64,000 nucleotides of DNA, from the NCBI GenBank assembly GCA_020444325.1, contig JAHLLD010000001.1, forward strand, positions 388,747 to 452,746, given 5' to 3'. The notes below the pieces were generated by a model. It worked only from the letters and a program-made list of their open reading frames with translations, was not told where the DNA came from and did no database searches. The stretch is from a bacterium (GTDB lineage: Bacteria; Bacteroidota; Ignavibacteria; SZUA-365). The translations under genes were made by a program, and so were the position numbers. Below, in pieces: positions 1-10,126 of the stretch (the first letter of the stretch is position 1; each line of letters starts with the position of its first letter).

Positions 1-1676
1 ACTGTCATCAAACGCAGCGGCGAAAGAGCCGCGATCATCGGCGCGATGCACGGTGAGTCCCATGGCCTGCGCGAGGGCGGTGATGTTTGCCTCCGGCGGT
101 GTGAGAAAATGCCGCGTAAATGCCGGGTCGAACTCACGGACGGGAAGAAGTTCGAATATCTCTCCGCCACTGTTGTTGAGCAGCACGATGGTCAGCGGGA
201 GCGATGCGAGCCTGCCGCCGACGACAGCGTTGAGATTGTGCAGAAAGGCGATGTCGCCGATGCAGAGCACCGTGCGGTTCCCGCTGCCCTGGGCGATACC
301 CAGTGCCGTCGATAGAATCCCGTCAATGCCGTTGACGCCGCGATTGAAGTACACGGGAATCGATTTCCGCAAGACGGGAAGAAAAGTCTCGACGTCGCGT
401 ACAGGCATGCTGTTCGAGAGCATCAGCGGTGTACCTTCCTGCAAAAGCTGACCGAGCTCGGCAAGGAACAGTCCTTCGAGTCCGGCGCTCATCCCCTGCA
501 ATCCGTTTTCCAGCGCGGCGACGGCTACTTTATTCGCCCGTGTGATGAAGGACATCCAGGCAGACCGGTCCCTTATCGGTGCCTGTGCGAGAAGACGCTG
601 CATTGCGCCGAGCATTGCTTTTGCATCCCCATGCAGATGATGCGTGACGCTGTGAGCCGGATCGTTCCGACGCAGCGTGGATGAAATTTGAAACACATCG
701 ATGTGCTCACGCGTCTCCAGGAAGCGCAGCATGCCCGCATTCGTGGCCGTGCCACCGAGCAGCAGTACGCAGTCCGGCTGAAGCTGCGCGCGGAATGCCT
801 CGGAACGCAGAAGCAGGTCAGCGCTGCCGATACCCGCCAGTCCGTCATCGGCACGAAAGCGCAGCTGTGAGGCAGCTTCCGCGAAAACGGGAATCTGCCG
901 CTCCGCCGCAAACGTGAGAAGCTGCGCGGCATAACTGTCACCTGCCGCATCGGGTCCGGCAATGATCAGGGGCCGCTCTGCGCGCAGCAGGGCATCAGCG
1001 AGAAGAGGCAGCGCCTCCACGCCATCGAAATACTGCGTCCACGCCCTGCCGCTGCGCCGACCTTCGTATCCTTCAAAAACGGGGAACACTTCCCTGTTGC
1101 GGATCCAATCGGGATCCACTGCGACCGGCTCGAGGGGTTTGCGGAAGGGAAAATTGCAGTGTACCGGACCCGGATCCGTGCCCTGGCTTAGTGCGACGGC
1201 GTGGCACATGGCGGCGCGCAATGCGCGAAAACGCGCATTGTCGTATTCCGGGTGTCCGGCTGAACAATAGTGACGAACGCGATCGCCATAGAGCTTCACC
1301 TGGTCCATCGTCTGCGGCGCACCGCTTCCCCGCAGATGGTCGGGCCGATCTGCAGTCAGCAGAAGAAGCGGAACGCCCGCGGCATCCGCCTCGCAGACGG
1401 CGGGATAATAATTGGCAGCGGCCGTACCGGAGGTGCAGAGCAGGGCGACGGGACGACTGGTGGCGCGTGCGATGCCAAGCGCAAAGAATCCGGCTGCACG
1501 TTCGTCGAGCTGACTGTGATCGTTCAGATCCGGATGCGAGGCGAAGGACAGCACGAGCGGAGTACTGCGTGAGCCGGGGGAAATGACGACATCACGTACA
1601 CCGCTGCGCGCGAGCTCATCGGCGATGATATCCGACCAGAGTGTATTGATGTTGGGGTAGCGTTCAGACGCCGACA
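1..1676 (-). CDS. menD: MenD, SEPHCHC synthase (C-terminus beyond window)
   Basis: Thiamine-diphosphate enzyme of menaquinone synthesis that joins 2-oxoglutarate to isochorismate, giving 2-succinyl-5-enolpyruvyl-6-hydroxy-3-cyclohexene-1-carboxylate. Reading the minus strand from the ATG at 1676 gives an open frame of about 558 residues running off the left edge. The MenD signature SPGSRSTPL lies near residue 33, followed by the Glu-containing LDERAAGFFALGIARAT segment and the CTSGTAAANYYPAV motif; a ThDP-binding GDIAFLHNLNAV stretch is present near residue 480. The gene follows menF by 106 bp on the same strand, so both steps sit together. It is cut by the window, not visibly broken. Confidence 0.93.
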
Positions 1677-1782
1677 TGTAGCAGATTCCGGGCGTAGCAC
1701 AGGTGTGAAAGCAAACAAGATACGGAATTGTGATCTTCTCTGCTCGATACCGGGGTGTGCGGGATTGCAGCTCGCGGTTGTG

Positions 1783-2961
1783 TCAGGATGCGAGGATATC
1801 GAGTACGGTCTGCAACTTTGCACGAGTTTCCTTTTCCTCGGCCACGGGATCGCTTGCCGAGACAATGCCGGCGCCTGCGAACGCCCTGGCCTGCCGTCCT
1901 TCGATTATGGCGGAGCGGATACAGACAGCGGCATCGCCATTTCCTTCCGCGTCCGTCCACCCTATACAGCCGGCATATAGTCCGCGGGGAAACTGTTCGA
2001 GTTCACGGATATGCTTTGCAGCCGCGGAGCGCGGTGTTCCCGCCACCGCCGGAGTGGGATGCAGAGCGCTGATGACGTCAAGCATGCCGGCGCCATCCCG
2101 CAGTCTGCCCTCGATGCGCGTGAGGATATGCGTGATATGCGGAAGACGCAGCAGTTGCACGTCCTCGCTTTTCAATTCATGCACGAATTCCGCAAGCGCG
2201 TCGCGTATCATTGTGCTGACATAGGCATGTTCCGCACGCTCCTTGGTGTTCTTCAGCAGCGATGCGGGTTCTGTGGCTTCCGCATGACTCATGGTCCCGG
2301 CCAGCGCCATGGTGCTGACCGTGCCGTCGTGCACACGGGCGAGCCGTTCCGGCGTGGCACTCAGGAAAAAACGGCGTCCGTCGGGACTGTAGCAGATACC
2401 GAAGGAATGTGGCTGCTGGAGGACGGGCAACAGGCGCGTGGGATTGAAGGGGACATCCATTTCTATCGCAACAGCGCGTGCGAGTACGATTTTCTGCAGC
2501 AATTCCGCATGCAGGAGCTGCAGGCCTCGCCGCACGCGCTGCTCATAGACATCCGCATCCCAGGAAGGGACATGGATTGCGGCGGCCGTGTGCCAGGCAA
2601 TGTCTGAATCCTCCATAGAAGCGGTGGGTGGAGTCTGCAGCGGCATACCGGAGAGATGCTCGCGGATGCCATCGAAGTGATAATGCTGCGCCGGCTGCCA
2701 GATGCGGGCAGCGCTGAAACCTTCCCATTCTCCTTCCCCCACTTCGTCCGCTTCGAAGGGGAGTGCGAAAAACGAAGGCACCCCATCTTCACCCACTGCA
2801 GCATCGCGCAACCATTGCCGCCAGTCCACACCCGCGGGACATTGCTGCTCCGCGCGCACGCCGGCGGCACAATGCACATCACCCCCGGGCGCATGCCAGA
2901 AGAGAAACGGGGGCGCATGCCGTTCGATCAGCATGCGGTATATGGCGCGGACATCCTTCAT
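1783..2961 (-). CDS. menF: Isochorismate synthase MenF/EntC family
   Basis: Converts chorismate to isochorismate, the entry step to menaquinone. The 392-residue protein has the chorismate-binding C-terminal fold: FLSATPERLARV, the AGT and TRIEGRL segments, LHPTPAVAGTPR, and the C-terminal GRAGxG-type region read here as RAFAGAGIVSASDPVAEE with the metal-binding Glu residues. Length is usual for EntC/MenF. It starts only 6 bp after the stop of the upstream secreted repeat protein and precedes menD, so the menaquinone genes may share a transcript. MenF rather than a siderophore EntC is inferred from the menD neighbour. Confidence 0.92.
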   Translation of the reverse strand: MKDVRAIYRMLIERHAPPFLFWHAPGGDVHCAAGVRAEQQCPAGVDWRQWLRDAAVGEDGVPSFFALPFEADEVGEGEWEGFSAARIWQPAQHYHFDGIREHLSGMPLQTPPTASMEDSDIAWHTAAAIHVPSWDADVYEQRVRRGLQLLHAELLQKIVLARAVAIEMDVPFNPTRLLPVLQQPHSFGICYSPDGRRFFLSATPERLARVHDGTVSTMALAGTMSHAEATEPASLLKNTKERAEHAYVSTMIRDALAEFVHELKSEDVQLLRLPHITHILTRIEGRLRDGAGMLDVISALHPTPAVAGTPRSAAAKHIRELEQFPRGLYAGCIGWTDAEGNGDAAVCIRSAIIEGRQARAFAGAGIVSASDPVAEEKETRAKLQTVLDILAS

Positions 2962-2967
2962 GCAATG

Positions 2968-5900
2968 TCAGCGGATGATGACCGCAAGTTCGCGCCGCAC
3001 CGAGCTTCCACCCTGTGTGGCTTCAAGCACGGCGAGATACGTGCCGGGAACAAAGCCCTCGAGGTTTGCTGCAATGGTGTGCATTCCCTGCGCAAGCGTG
3101 CCCGTGTAAACAGTGCGCACAGCGCGTCCCAGTACGTCATGCATGGTAAGACGTAGATGCATGCGTGCGGGCAGCTCCACACGGAAGCTGGTGTGCAGGC
3201 GCTGGGCGGATACGGGATTGGGATAATTACCATGCAGTGTCAGCTGCTCTGCGAGCGGGATATCTTCCGTCCCGAGCGTCGTGGCATTGCCGACGAGGGG
3301 AATGGCGTACATCCCATTTGTCAGGTCATCGCTGGTGACGATAATCTGCGCGGATTTCCCGCCATAGGTGCGCGGCAGGAAACTCACGGGGAATACCAGG
3401 CTGTCGCCTGCGGCGACGGCCCCGGGACCGGGATTGGTGAAGTTGAATTCCGTTGCGTCGCTGCCGACCATGGTGATGTCGCTGATGTTGAGGGCGGATG
3501 TGCCGATGTTGTGTATGGCGAGATCCAGCGTTTTACTGCTGTCGATGTACACGTACCCGAAGTCGAGTCCCGTTGCCCCGATAATCGGTGTCACGGCTTC
3601 GCCGATGACATCCACACGGTACATCGGCTCCACTTTGTCATTGGATTCGATAAGCAGCGTGGAATGGAATTTCCCCTGGCGGACGGGAGCAAAGGTGATC
3701 TGTACGGAATCCCTTTTATCCGCTGAGAAAATGAAGGTCGATTCCTGTGTCACCTGGAACATCAGGGAGTCGCCACCGGACATGACTTCCCGGTTGATGA
3801 GAAGCGTCTGCGTGGAGCGATTGTGCAGGTATACGTGCCTGATATCGAATTTCCCGAGCAGGATGTTCCCGAAGTCCAGCGTGTCGGGGGTATGTTCGAG
3901 CGCTGATGTCCCGGCAGGGATTCCGTGTCCCCGCAAACCGACAAAGGGAACGCCAAGCGCGGCATTTGAATACACGGTGCCATTTCCGTACACGGTGCCG
4001 GTATCCTGCGGGGCGAAGCCCAGTGTGACCTGCCGCGCACCGCCGGGTGGAATGGCGCTGAGATCCCCGTTGATGTACAGGAAGCCGGGACCGACGACAG
4101 TGAAATTCGTAAACTCGAGATCCACTTCACCGCGGTTGTAGACTGTGATCGTTCTCTGCTCCTGCTGTCCAATGGGCACGTCGCCGAAATCGAGGTTGTC
4201 GGGCTGAATAACGATAGCAGCGGTCGGTGTATAATATTGCGTCACACCGTATCTGCCCACCAGCCACAATGCCCCGCCGGGACGTGCGTCGAGATCCTGC
4301 AGTCCGAGGGAAGGATAATCGGTCCGGTAAAATGTACTGCCCCCGTCGCTCGTCCTTGCCACTGCGCGGCTGAGCATGATGAAGCCATGCTGCGCATCCG
4401 TGAAGTTGATGTCGTAGATGACATCGAGTCCGACGAGTTTATTCTCCACAAACCATGTCGCCCCGCCGTCCGTTGTATGCAGCAGGGCAAGCTGTCCGCC
4501 CGCCCAGCCTTCGGTGGCGGAAGTGAATTCAATGGTCTGAAGATTGGTGGTGATGGGCGTAGTCTGCTCGGTCCAGTTCGTGCCGCCGTCAGAGGTATGG
4601 AAGATGACGCCGCCGTTTCCGGCGATCCATGCTTCCTGTGCCGAACGCGCCGCGACACCGTTGAAATCGTGATCTACGCCTGCATCGCTTTCTTCCCAGG
4701 TCCCACCACCGTCGGTGGTTCTGGCGATGGTACCATGCGCACCGGTGAGCCAGCCCGTGTTTTCATCTACGAAGTCGATTTCCTCAATCTGTCCCAGCGT
4801 AGAAATCACCTGCGTGCTCCAGCTCTGTCCGGCATCCGTGGAAAGCATGACTTGACCCTGTGATCCGGTTGCGATGATGCGTGTTTCGCTCAGTGCATAT
4901 CCCGAACGGAAGCCGGGGAGAGAGATGGTATCGCTGCCATGCCAGCTGCTGCCCCGGTCGCTGGTAAAGAACGCACTTCCGTCGCCAAACACCCAGGCGG
5001 AGGTATCGCTCACCGCGCGAACACCATGCAAGTGCTGCCGGGTGAAGGCCGTTCCCCGCTGCGTCCAGTTTGCTCCGCCGTCATTGCTGGTAAACACGGC
5101 ACCGCCGGTACCGAGCAGCACGACGTTCTGCTCATCGAGGGGATATACTGCATAAAAGGTGAAGCGCCGGGGCTGCTCGACGGCGACGAACTGCCAGCTC
5201 ATGCCGCCGTCCGTTGTTTTGTAAACGGAACCGGGACTGTTACTGACCAGCCATCCGACGTTTTCGGATACGAAGTGCACGTCGAGCAATTCATTGACGG
5301 TGAATGAAGTGTCCGTCCAATTCTGTCCCCCGTCGGTCGTACGCAGCAGATATTTCGGCTGCTGTATGGCAAAGCCGTCCGTCGCGTTCCGGAAGCTGAC
5401 CGAGCGCAAATCCGTGGTCAGCGGCGTTGTGTGACTGTCCCAGTTGATGCCGCCATCGGTGCTCCGCAGCACCTTCCCGCCGCCGCAGACGGCAACCGCT
5501 GTCTGCGCATCGGGAAAATCGATGTCGAAGACCACGGTATTGATACCGGTAGAGAAAGGATCCCAGGTCTGGCCATCGTCGGTACTTCGTGCGATGGCGC
5601 CGAGACTGCCGACGCCCCAGAGCGTACCGTCAGGTGCCAGCGCGGTTTTCTGCAGCACCATCCCCGTACGGGGAAGCAGATCCCAATCCTGCCCGCCATC
5701 CGTTGTCCGCAGCATCATCCCATTGTTCATGGTGATGACACCGGTCTGCGCATCGACGAACGTGATACTCAGGCCAATAAACGGCGTGGTACGCAGGATG
5801 TTCGTTTGGGACGTCCAGTGCGCGCCACCGTCCACTGTTTTCATCAGGGAACCGTTGCCGCCCACGATCCACCCGATCTGCGGGGAGACGAAGGTTGCGT

Positions 5901-6003
5901 CGTAAAATTCATTGCCCTCGGGGAGCGGATTGAGCCATTCCCATTGTGCATATGCGGGAGCAGTACAGAAGAGAAAAAGCAGTATGATGATGATGCGCTT
6001 CAT
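2968..6003 (-). CDS. Secreted YCF48/BNR-repeat protein with ASH-like domains and T9SS sorting tail
   Basis: A 1011-residue extracellular or cell-surface protein. The ATG at 6003 is chosen because it begins a clean signal peptide (MKRIIIILLFLFCTAPAYAQ); the open frame extends further upstream without one. Residues about 20-600 hold many repeats of the form TTDGGxxW, the YCF48/BNR-like beta-propeller blade. Residues about 640-920 hold repeated LDFGxVxxG segments typical of ASPM-SPD2-Hydin/choice-of-anchor domains. The last 85 residues (NYPNPVS, VLGRAVR, LEGFVPGTYLA, ending VIIR) are a type A T9SS C-terminal domain, so export by T9SS is expected. Ligand and role are unknown. Confidence 0.88.
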   Translation of the reverse strand: MKRIIIILLFLFCTAPAYAQWEWLNPLPEGNEFYDATFVSPQIGWIVGGNGSLMKTVDGGAHWTSQTNILRTTPFIGLSITFVDAQTGVITMNNGMMLRTTDGGQDWDLLPRTGMVLQKTALAPDGTLWGVGSLGAIARSTDDGQTWDPFSTGINTVVFDIDFPDAQTAVAVCGGGKVLRSTDGGINWDSHTTPLTTDLRSVSFRNATDGFAIQQPKYLLRTTDGGQNWTDTSFTVNELLDVHFVSENVGWLVSNSPGSVYKTTDGGMSWQFVAVEQPRRFTFYAVYPLDEQNVVLLGTGGAVFTSNDGGANWTQRGTAFTRQHLHGVRAVSDTSAWVFGDGSAFFTSDRGSSWHGSDTISLPGFRSGYALSETRIIATGSQGQVMLSTDAGQSWSTQVISTLGQIEEIDFVDENTGWLTGAHGTIARTTDGGGTWEESDAGVDHDFNGVAARSAQEAWIAGNGGVIFHTSDGGTNWTEQTTPITTNLQTIEFTSATEGWAGGQLALLHTTDGGATWFVENKLVGLDVIYDINFTDAQHGFIMLSRAVARTSDGGSTFYRTDYPSLGLQDLDARPGGALWLVGRYGVTQYYTPTAAIVIQPDNLDFGDVPIGQQEQRTITVYNRGEVDLEFTNFTVVGPGFLYINGDLSAIPPGGARQVTLGFAPQDTGTVYGNGTVYSNAALGVPFVGLRGHGIPAGTSALEHTPDTLDFGNILLGKFDIRHVYLHNRSTQTLLINREVMSGGDSLMFQVTQESTFIFSADKRDSVQITFAPVRQGKFHSTLLIESNDKVEPMYRVDVIGEAVTPIIGATGLDFGYVYIDSSKTLDLAIHNIGTSALNISDITMVGSDATEFNFTNPGPGAVAAGDSLVFPVSFLPRTYGGKSAQIIVTSDDLTNGMYAIPLVGNATTLGTEDIPLAEQLTLHGNYPNPVSAQRLHTSFRVELPARMHLRLTMHDVLGRAVRTVYTGTLAQGMHTIAANLEGFVPGTYLAVLEATQGGSSVRRELAVIIR

Positions 6004-6180
6004 ATGGGACCCTCTACTATCAGACATAGCGGAAATATAGCGTAAAGCGGGACATATAATCGACCCGTTTTCCTGAACTTTGTGACACCGGAGCGGCTGA
6101 AACATTCCGCGACTTCTCCCGAATACGGATAGAGCGCTGCGCATGCAGGCTGCGGACAGGTTCCGGCTTTTGCTCTCTCC

Positions 6181-6211
6181 TTGTCTTCAGCCCAAAAGTG
6201 CCGTACCTTTC
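6181..6211 (+). promoter_or_regulatory. Near-consensus Bacteroidota promoter for the Yip1-like gene
   Basis: TTG at 6181-6183, 20 bp, then TACCTTTC at 6204-6211, one base away from the Bacteroidota -7 pattern TAnnTTTG. It lies about 50 bp before the ATG at 6262 in the divergent gap 6004-6261, where nothing else was recognised. Confidence 0.35.
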
Positions 6212-6261
6212 TCACGATTTCACAAATACCCAATCAATTCAATACCCCGAGGAGTGCAGGC

Positions 6262-7065
6262 ATGGATGATACTTCGGTACCGCAGGAAACAACACCCGAG
6301 GAGATGGGAAGGACGGCGGAGGCACCACCTCCTGTAGAACCCTTATCCTTTTCTGACAAGTTCATCGGCGTGCTTACCGAACCCGGGGCAACATACGAAA
6401 ATGTGCGAGCCGCCGGACCACGTACATCCGACTGGGTCATCCCCGCCATTATCATGATGATCGTTATTGCGGCAGGTACACTTGCGCGCTTCGCCAATCC
6501 CGACTTCCTCGCACAGGTGCAGGAAGCGCAGTACACCGCGCTTGAAGAGCGGGTAGAATCCGGCGAAATGTCGCAGGAGCAATATGATCAGGCGCGGCAG
6601 CAGATGGAAAGCATGTCGGGATTCTACGGCCCAATAGGTGCCGTAACCGGCGCCATTGGCTGGATCATTTTATTCTTCATCACCGCACTGTTCTACTGGC
6701 TTGTGACGAAGTTCATCATGCAGGGGGACATAGGATACACCGCGATGCTCTCCGTGCTGGGACTGGTGATGTTTATCAGCATTTTGGATCAGCTCATATC
6801 ATTGCTGCTGCTCTATCTCACCGGCAATCCCATGGCAGCACTCAATCCGCTGATATTCATGGATGTAAACATCGCGGACATGGGCTTCGGCACCAAAATG
6901 CTCGCGCTGCTCAACCCCATCACTATCTGGGCGACGTATGTCACGGGTATCGGACTCGAGAAAGTCGCCATGATTTCCCGCACAAAGGGCATGATCGCGG
7001 CCTTCTCCCTGTTCATCGTGTTCACCGCATTGATGATGGGATTTGGCATGGCCGGCATGGGCTGA
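6262..7065 (+). CDS. Yip1-domain integral membrane protein
   Basis: Predicted inner-membrane protein of 267 residues. The ATG at 6262 follows GAGGAGTGCAGGC, a good ribosome-binding site; the upstream 27 codons of the open frame lack one. After an acidic, proline-rich N-terminus, residues about 30-60 (FSDKFIGVLTEPGATYENVR) match the start of the Yip1 domain, followed by five hydrophobic segments, including VIPAIIMMIVIAAGT and the LLNPITIWATYVTGIGLEK region that is typical of bacterial YIP1 proteins. Function in bacteria is not established. The gene stands alone, divergent from the T9SS protein and ended by a strong hairpin shared with rpiB. Confidence 0.8.
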   Translation: MDDTSVPQETTPEEMGRTAEAPPPVEPLSFSDKFIGVLTEPGATYENVRAAGPRTSDWVIPAIIMMIVIAAGTLARFANPDFLAQVQEAQYTALEERVESGEMSQEQYDQARQQMESMSGFYGPIGAVTGAIGWIILFFITALFYWLVTKFIMQGDIGYTAMLSVLGLVMFISILDQLISLLLLYLTGNPMAALNPLIFMDVNIADMGFGTKMLALLNPITIWATYVTGIGLEKVAMISRTKGMIAAFSLFIVFTALMMGFGMAGMG

Positions 7066-7080
7066 GCCGATGCTTCCCCG

Positions 7081-7115
7081 AAAAAAACGTCCCCTCAGCG
7101 AGGGGACGTTTTTTT
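7081..7115. terminator. Bidirectional rho-independent terminator
   Basis: AACGTCCCCTC / GAGGGGACGTT stem with an AGC loop, flanked by A-run and T-run, so it works on both strands. It separates the convergent Yip1-like gene and rpiB, whose stop codon lies at its edge. Confidence 0.93.
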
Positions 7116-7545
7116 ATGCTTCGATTTCAATCTTTTCTATGCGCCGGATATGGCGTCCGCCTTCGAACGGTGTTTCCAGCCAGATGCGAATCATGCGTTC
7201 CGCAGTTTCCCAGTCGATCAGCCGCTCGCCGAGTGCCAGCACGTTGGCGTCGTTGTGCAGTCTCGACATGCGCGCTGCTTCAGGGATCTGGCAGGCGGCG
7301 GCGCGGATTCCTCGATGACGATTGGCGGCGAGACTGATCCCGATACCGGTGCCGCAGATGAAAATGCCGCGGTCACACTCACCCCGCACGATGGCTTCGG
7401 CGGCGGCGTGTGAAAAATCGGGGTAGTCTACGCTCTCTTCGGAGTGCGTGCCGAAATCTTTCCACTGCAATCCAAGTTCGTCAAGCAGCGTCTTCACGCG
7501 CTCCTTGTAAGCAAAACCACCGTGGTCCGATGCCAGTGCAATCAT
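7114..7545 (-). CDS. rpiB: Ribose-5-phosphate isomerase B
   Basis: Interconverts ribose 5-phosphate and ribulose 5-phosphate in the pentose phosphate pathway. The 143-residue length is standard for RpiB/LacAB. Visible family features are the N-terminal ALASDHGGFAYKE, the DYPDFSHAAAEAI segment, the active-site FICGTGIGISLAANR loop including the conserved Cys, and HNDANVLALGERLI. AAGGA lies 7 bp before the ATG. The gene is transcribed away from the TPR gene's 3' end by a 45-bp gap on the same strand, so it may be the last gene of that unit. Confidence 0.95.
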   Translation of the reverse strand: MIALASDHGGFAYKERVKTLLDELGLQWKDFGTHSEESVDYPDFSHAAAEAIVRGECDRGIFICGTGIGISLAANRHRGIRAAACQIPEAARMSRLHNDANVLALGERLIDWETAERMIRIWLETPFEGGRHIRRIEKIEIEA

Positions 7546-7590
7546 TGCATTTCCTTGATCTATGCGTTGCGTGGATCTCAGTGTTTCCGG

Positions 7591-8874
7591 TCAGGGCGTG
7601 ACGCTGCGTCCGATCCAGGTGTAGCAGTCCTTGTTGATCATGTACGGTGTACCGCGGGGAATCTTATTGACAAACAGGTCTTCCGCCGTGGGGACAACCG
7701 TACTCAGAGCGCCCGAGCGAGCTTTGGCCTGCTCCTCGTACTGCGGATCACGTGCCGCACGGGAGTACTCGGCTCTTGCCAGCAGATACACCAGCTTGTC
7801 GATGACTTTCATGTGTTCCCAGCCGCCGCGGTTGCGTTCCACGCATCGCTGCACAGCTGCTTCGTAGACGTTGGCCACAACCATATGCGGGGCGCCCCAT
7901 TCGGGATCCAGGTCCGCGGCCTTTTCCGCAGCGCTGCGCGCTTCGGAGAAATTTCCACCCTGCAGCACCGAGCGTGCGTAGTTGAGCCAGGCTTCTTTCG
8001 ACTCCGGATCCAGCTCGGTCACTTTCTTGTAGGCTTCCGAGGCCTTGGAATAATCACTGATGTAGAGCAATGCCGCGGCGTAGCGTTCCCAGTAATTTTT
8101 CACCGAGGGATCGAGCTTCACCAGCTTGCCGAAGTACACGGCGGCGCTGTCATAGTTCTGCACCATTTCATAGTAGCCGTTGGCGAGCTCATAGAGTTTC
8201 TGCCTGTTGTCGGAATCGGCATAGTACGCATCTCGGAGAATGCCGACATATTCTTCAGGGTCACTGATCAGGTTTTTCATCAGTGACTGCGCCGTGGTGT
8301 TATTCGGCTCGCGGAGCAGAATCGCCTGCAGCACTTTTACCGCGTTGGCTTTCTCGGCGGGGTCGTTGCTGTAGAGCACCGCCAGACGGAGCAGGTAGTA
8401 GATATCGGCTGTGGTATAGTCATGATTGATGCCGGTCTCATAGGCTTCGATGGCCTCTTTGCCACGATCCTTGAAATGCCGCTCGAGCTGATATCCCTTT
8501 ACGAGACTGTACTCCGCTTTCTTGTCAGGAAATGCTTCGATGGCGTTATCGATCAGCCACAGCACGGTATCGGCGTAGCCCGTTTTCATTTCCGGCGCTT
8601 CTGCATTCGTTGCGAGCGAGTCGTACATCTCGATCATTTTCGAATGGAAGGTTTTGAAGCGCGAGGGATCGAGTTCGATGATTTTCCAACCGGCACGCTT
8701 CGCAGCTTTATAGTCACCGGTTTTGAAGTATTCGAGGAACAGGCTCCAGTTTCTTCTGAGCAGCCGTTCAGTATCCTCTCCGCCATCATTATCCTGCGCT
8801 ACGGCGGTAAAGGAATTCGCCGTGAGCAGGAGGAGCGCAGCGAGCATCAGGCCGTTTCTTATGAGTCGTTTCAT
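7591..8874 (-). CDS. Exported tetratricopeptide-repeat protein
   Basis: A 427-residue protein with signal peptide (residues 1-24, ending TAVAQ) and a run of TPR motifs through residues about 35-390 (for example AVYFGKLVKLDPSVKNYWE and AYKKVTELDPESKEAWLNYA). TPR arrays bind other proteins; the export signal places it in the periplasm or outer membrane. The ATG at 8874 is chosen over upstream starts because CTGGAGGATGTC precedes it and it begins the signal peptide. It follows the FadL-like barrel gene by 31 bp, suggesting one unit with it and the DNRLRE lipoprotein. Partner unknown. Confidence 0.82.
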   Translation of the reverse strand: MKRLIRNGLMLAALLLLTANSFTAVAQDNDGGEDTERLLRRNWSLFLEYFKTGDYKAAKRAGWKIIELDPSRFKTFHSKMIEMYDSLATNAEAPEMKTGYADTVLWLIDNAIEAFPDKKAEYSLVKGYQLERHFKDRGKEAIEAYETGINHDYTTADIYYLLRLAVLYSNDPAEKANAVKVLQAILLREPNNTTAQSLMKNLISDPEEYVGILRDAYYADSDNRQKLYELANGYYEMVQNYDSAAVYFGKLVKLDPSVKNYWERYAAALLYISDYSKASEAYKKVTELDPESKEAWLNYARSVLQGGNFSEARSAAEKAADLDPEWGAPHMVVANVYEAAVQRCVERNRGGWEHMKVIDKLVYLLARAEYSRAARDPQYEEQAKARSGALSTVVPTAEDLFVNKIPRGTPYMINKDCYTWIGRSVTP

Positions 8875-8905
8875 GACATCCTCCAGGGTCAAAAGCAAAG
8901 TAATA

Positions 8906-10120
8906 TTATTCGCTGTTTCGTTTGAACCACGATTCGCCGACGCTGATCGTGACAGATGCCCGTATGATGTTTTGTGAGCCCAGCAGGTTGCTGTCGCCAT
9001 CCCGCCAGCCGTATTCGAGGGCGAAGTCCCCGCGACTGCCTCCGAAAATCGGGAAGCCCGCACCGGCGGTGAAGAAATATTCTTTTGCGCTCTGGTCATT
9101 GATCATCAAGTAAGGCTGTTGATAGTAAAAGCCGAATCGAAAGGCGGTTTCCGCGAGTGTACGGTATCCGAGTTCATTTTTATAAGGGTACCATTCGAAA
9201 CCGGCTCCAATTTTATACGCAAGACCCAGCTCATTTTGTTTCCGATCGAACACGGTGGCATCCGTCCAGTCCTGTGTTGCGTACTCCGCAGCCACGAGCC
9301 ACTTCTCCCCGAGCTGATAGGATGCGGCCACCTGGAAGAGCAGAGGATAGTCCTGCACACCGCTCGCGCCGGTCTGTGTCGAGTCTTCGGTCGAGTACTG
9401 GAGAAGCAGGTTTCGACTGGCGCGCAGTTCAACGGCAGGATGCAGGGATACGCCCAGCGTCAGGCCTTCGATACCGTCATACAGCAGTCCGGCCAGGAAA
9501 CCGGATCCCGAATGACTGGTGGCACGGGTCTGATACGATGTAAAATAGCTCCCATTGTCGAAGACCATCTCCCAGTCCTGAGAGATCGTGCCGAAATAAT
9601 ACTGGTATGCAGCGCCTATGCGCAGATGCGGCAGCGCTTCGAGCGCGAGTCCCGCACGGAACATGGAAACGCCGCCATCCCCGGCATACGTCGTCGTGTA
9701 TTCTTCCCCGGCAACTTCCCCGCGATACGTCGTCTTGTATGAAGAACGGCTCACCGGCAGCACGGCGGTTCCAAGACTGAGTTTCCAATCGTCCTCGAGC
9801 GGAAGCACAAACTGGAAGCCCTTGATCACACCGGTGTTGGAGGATGCGTTCGCCCGTTCCATACTGAGATGCTCAAGCGTGAGTCCACCCTGGAGGCGCA
9901 GCTGTGTGGACATGGACCAGCCGGCAGGGTTTGTGAGGGACATATCGTTGGTGGTCGACAGCCCGGTCACGGCACCCATGGCACGCTGACGCGCTGTTGC
10001 CATCAGATCGAGTTCGCCGATGCCGAAGCGGGATTCAATCGTACCGCCATTCTGCGCGAACAGTGTCTGTGCGAACAGCGCGGCGGGAAGAATCAGAAAA
10101 AAGATAAAAATGCGTTTCAT
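8906..10120 (-). CDS. FadL/PorV-like outer-membrane beta-barrel protein
   Basis: A 404-residue exported protein with signal peptide (MKRIFIFFLILPAALFAQ) and alternating beta-strand composition to the end. The N-terminal GIGELDLMATARQRAMGAV followed by LTNPAGWS is the pattern seen in Bacteroidota barrels related to PorV and FadL, where the early NPA motif plugs the channel. It could be a transporter of hydrophobic substrates or a helper of T9SS export; sequence reading cannot decide. It starts 6 bp after the lipoprotein gene upstream, indicating co-expression. Confidence 0.75.
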   Translation of the reverse strand: MKRIFIFFLILPAALFAQTLFAQNGGTIESRFGIGELDLMATARQRAMGAVTGLSTTNDMSLTNPAGWSMSTQLRLQGGLTLEHLSMERANASSNTGVIKGFQFVLPLEDDWKLSLGTAVLPVSRSSYKTTYRGEVAGEEYTTTYAGDGGVSMFRAGLALEALPHLRIGAAYQYYFGTISQDWEMVFDNGSYFTSYQTRATSHSGSGFLAGLLYDGIEGLTLGVSLHPAVELRASRNLLLQYSTEDSTQTGASGVQDYPLLFQVAASYQLGEKWLVAAEYATQDWTDATVFDRKQNELGLAYKIGAGFEWYPYKNELGYRTLAETAFRFGFYYQQPYLMINDQSAKEYFFTAGAGFPIFGGSRGDFALEYGWRDGDSNLLGSQNIIRASVTISVGESWFKRNSE

Positions 10121-10126
10121 ATCGGC

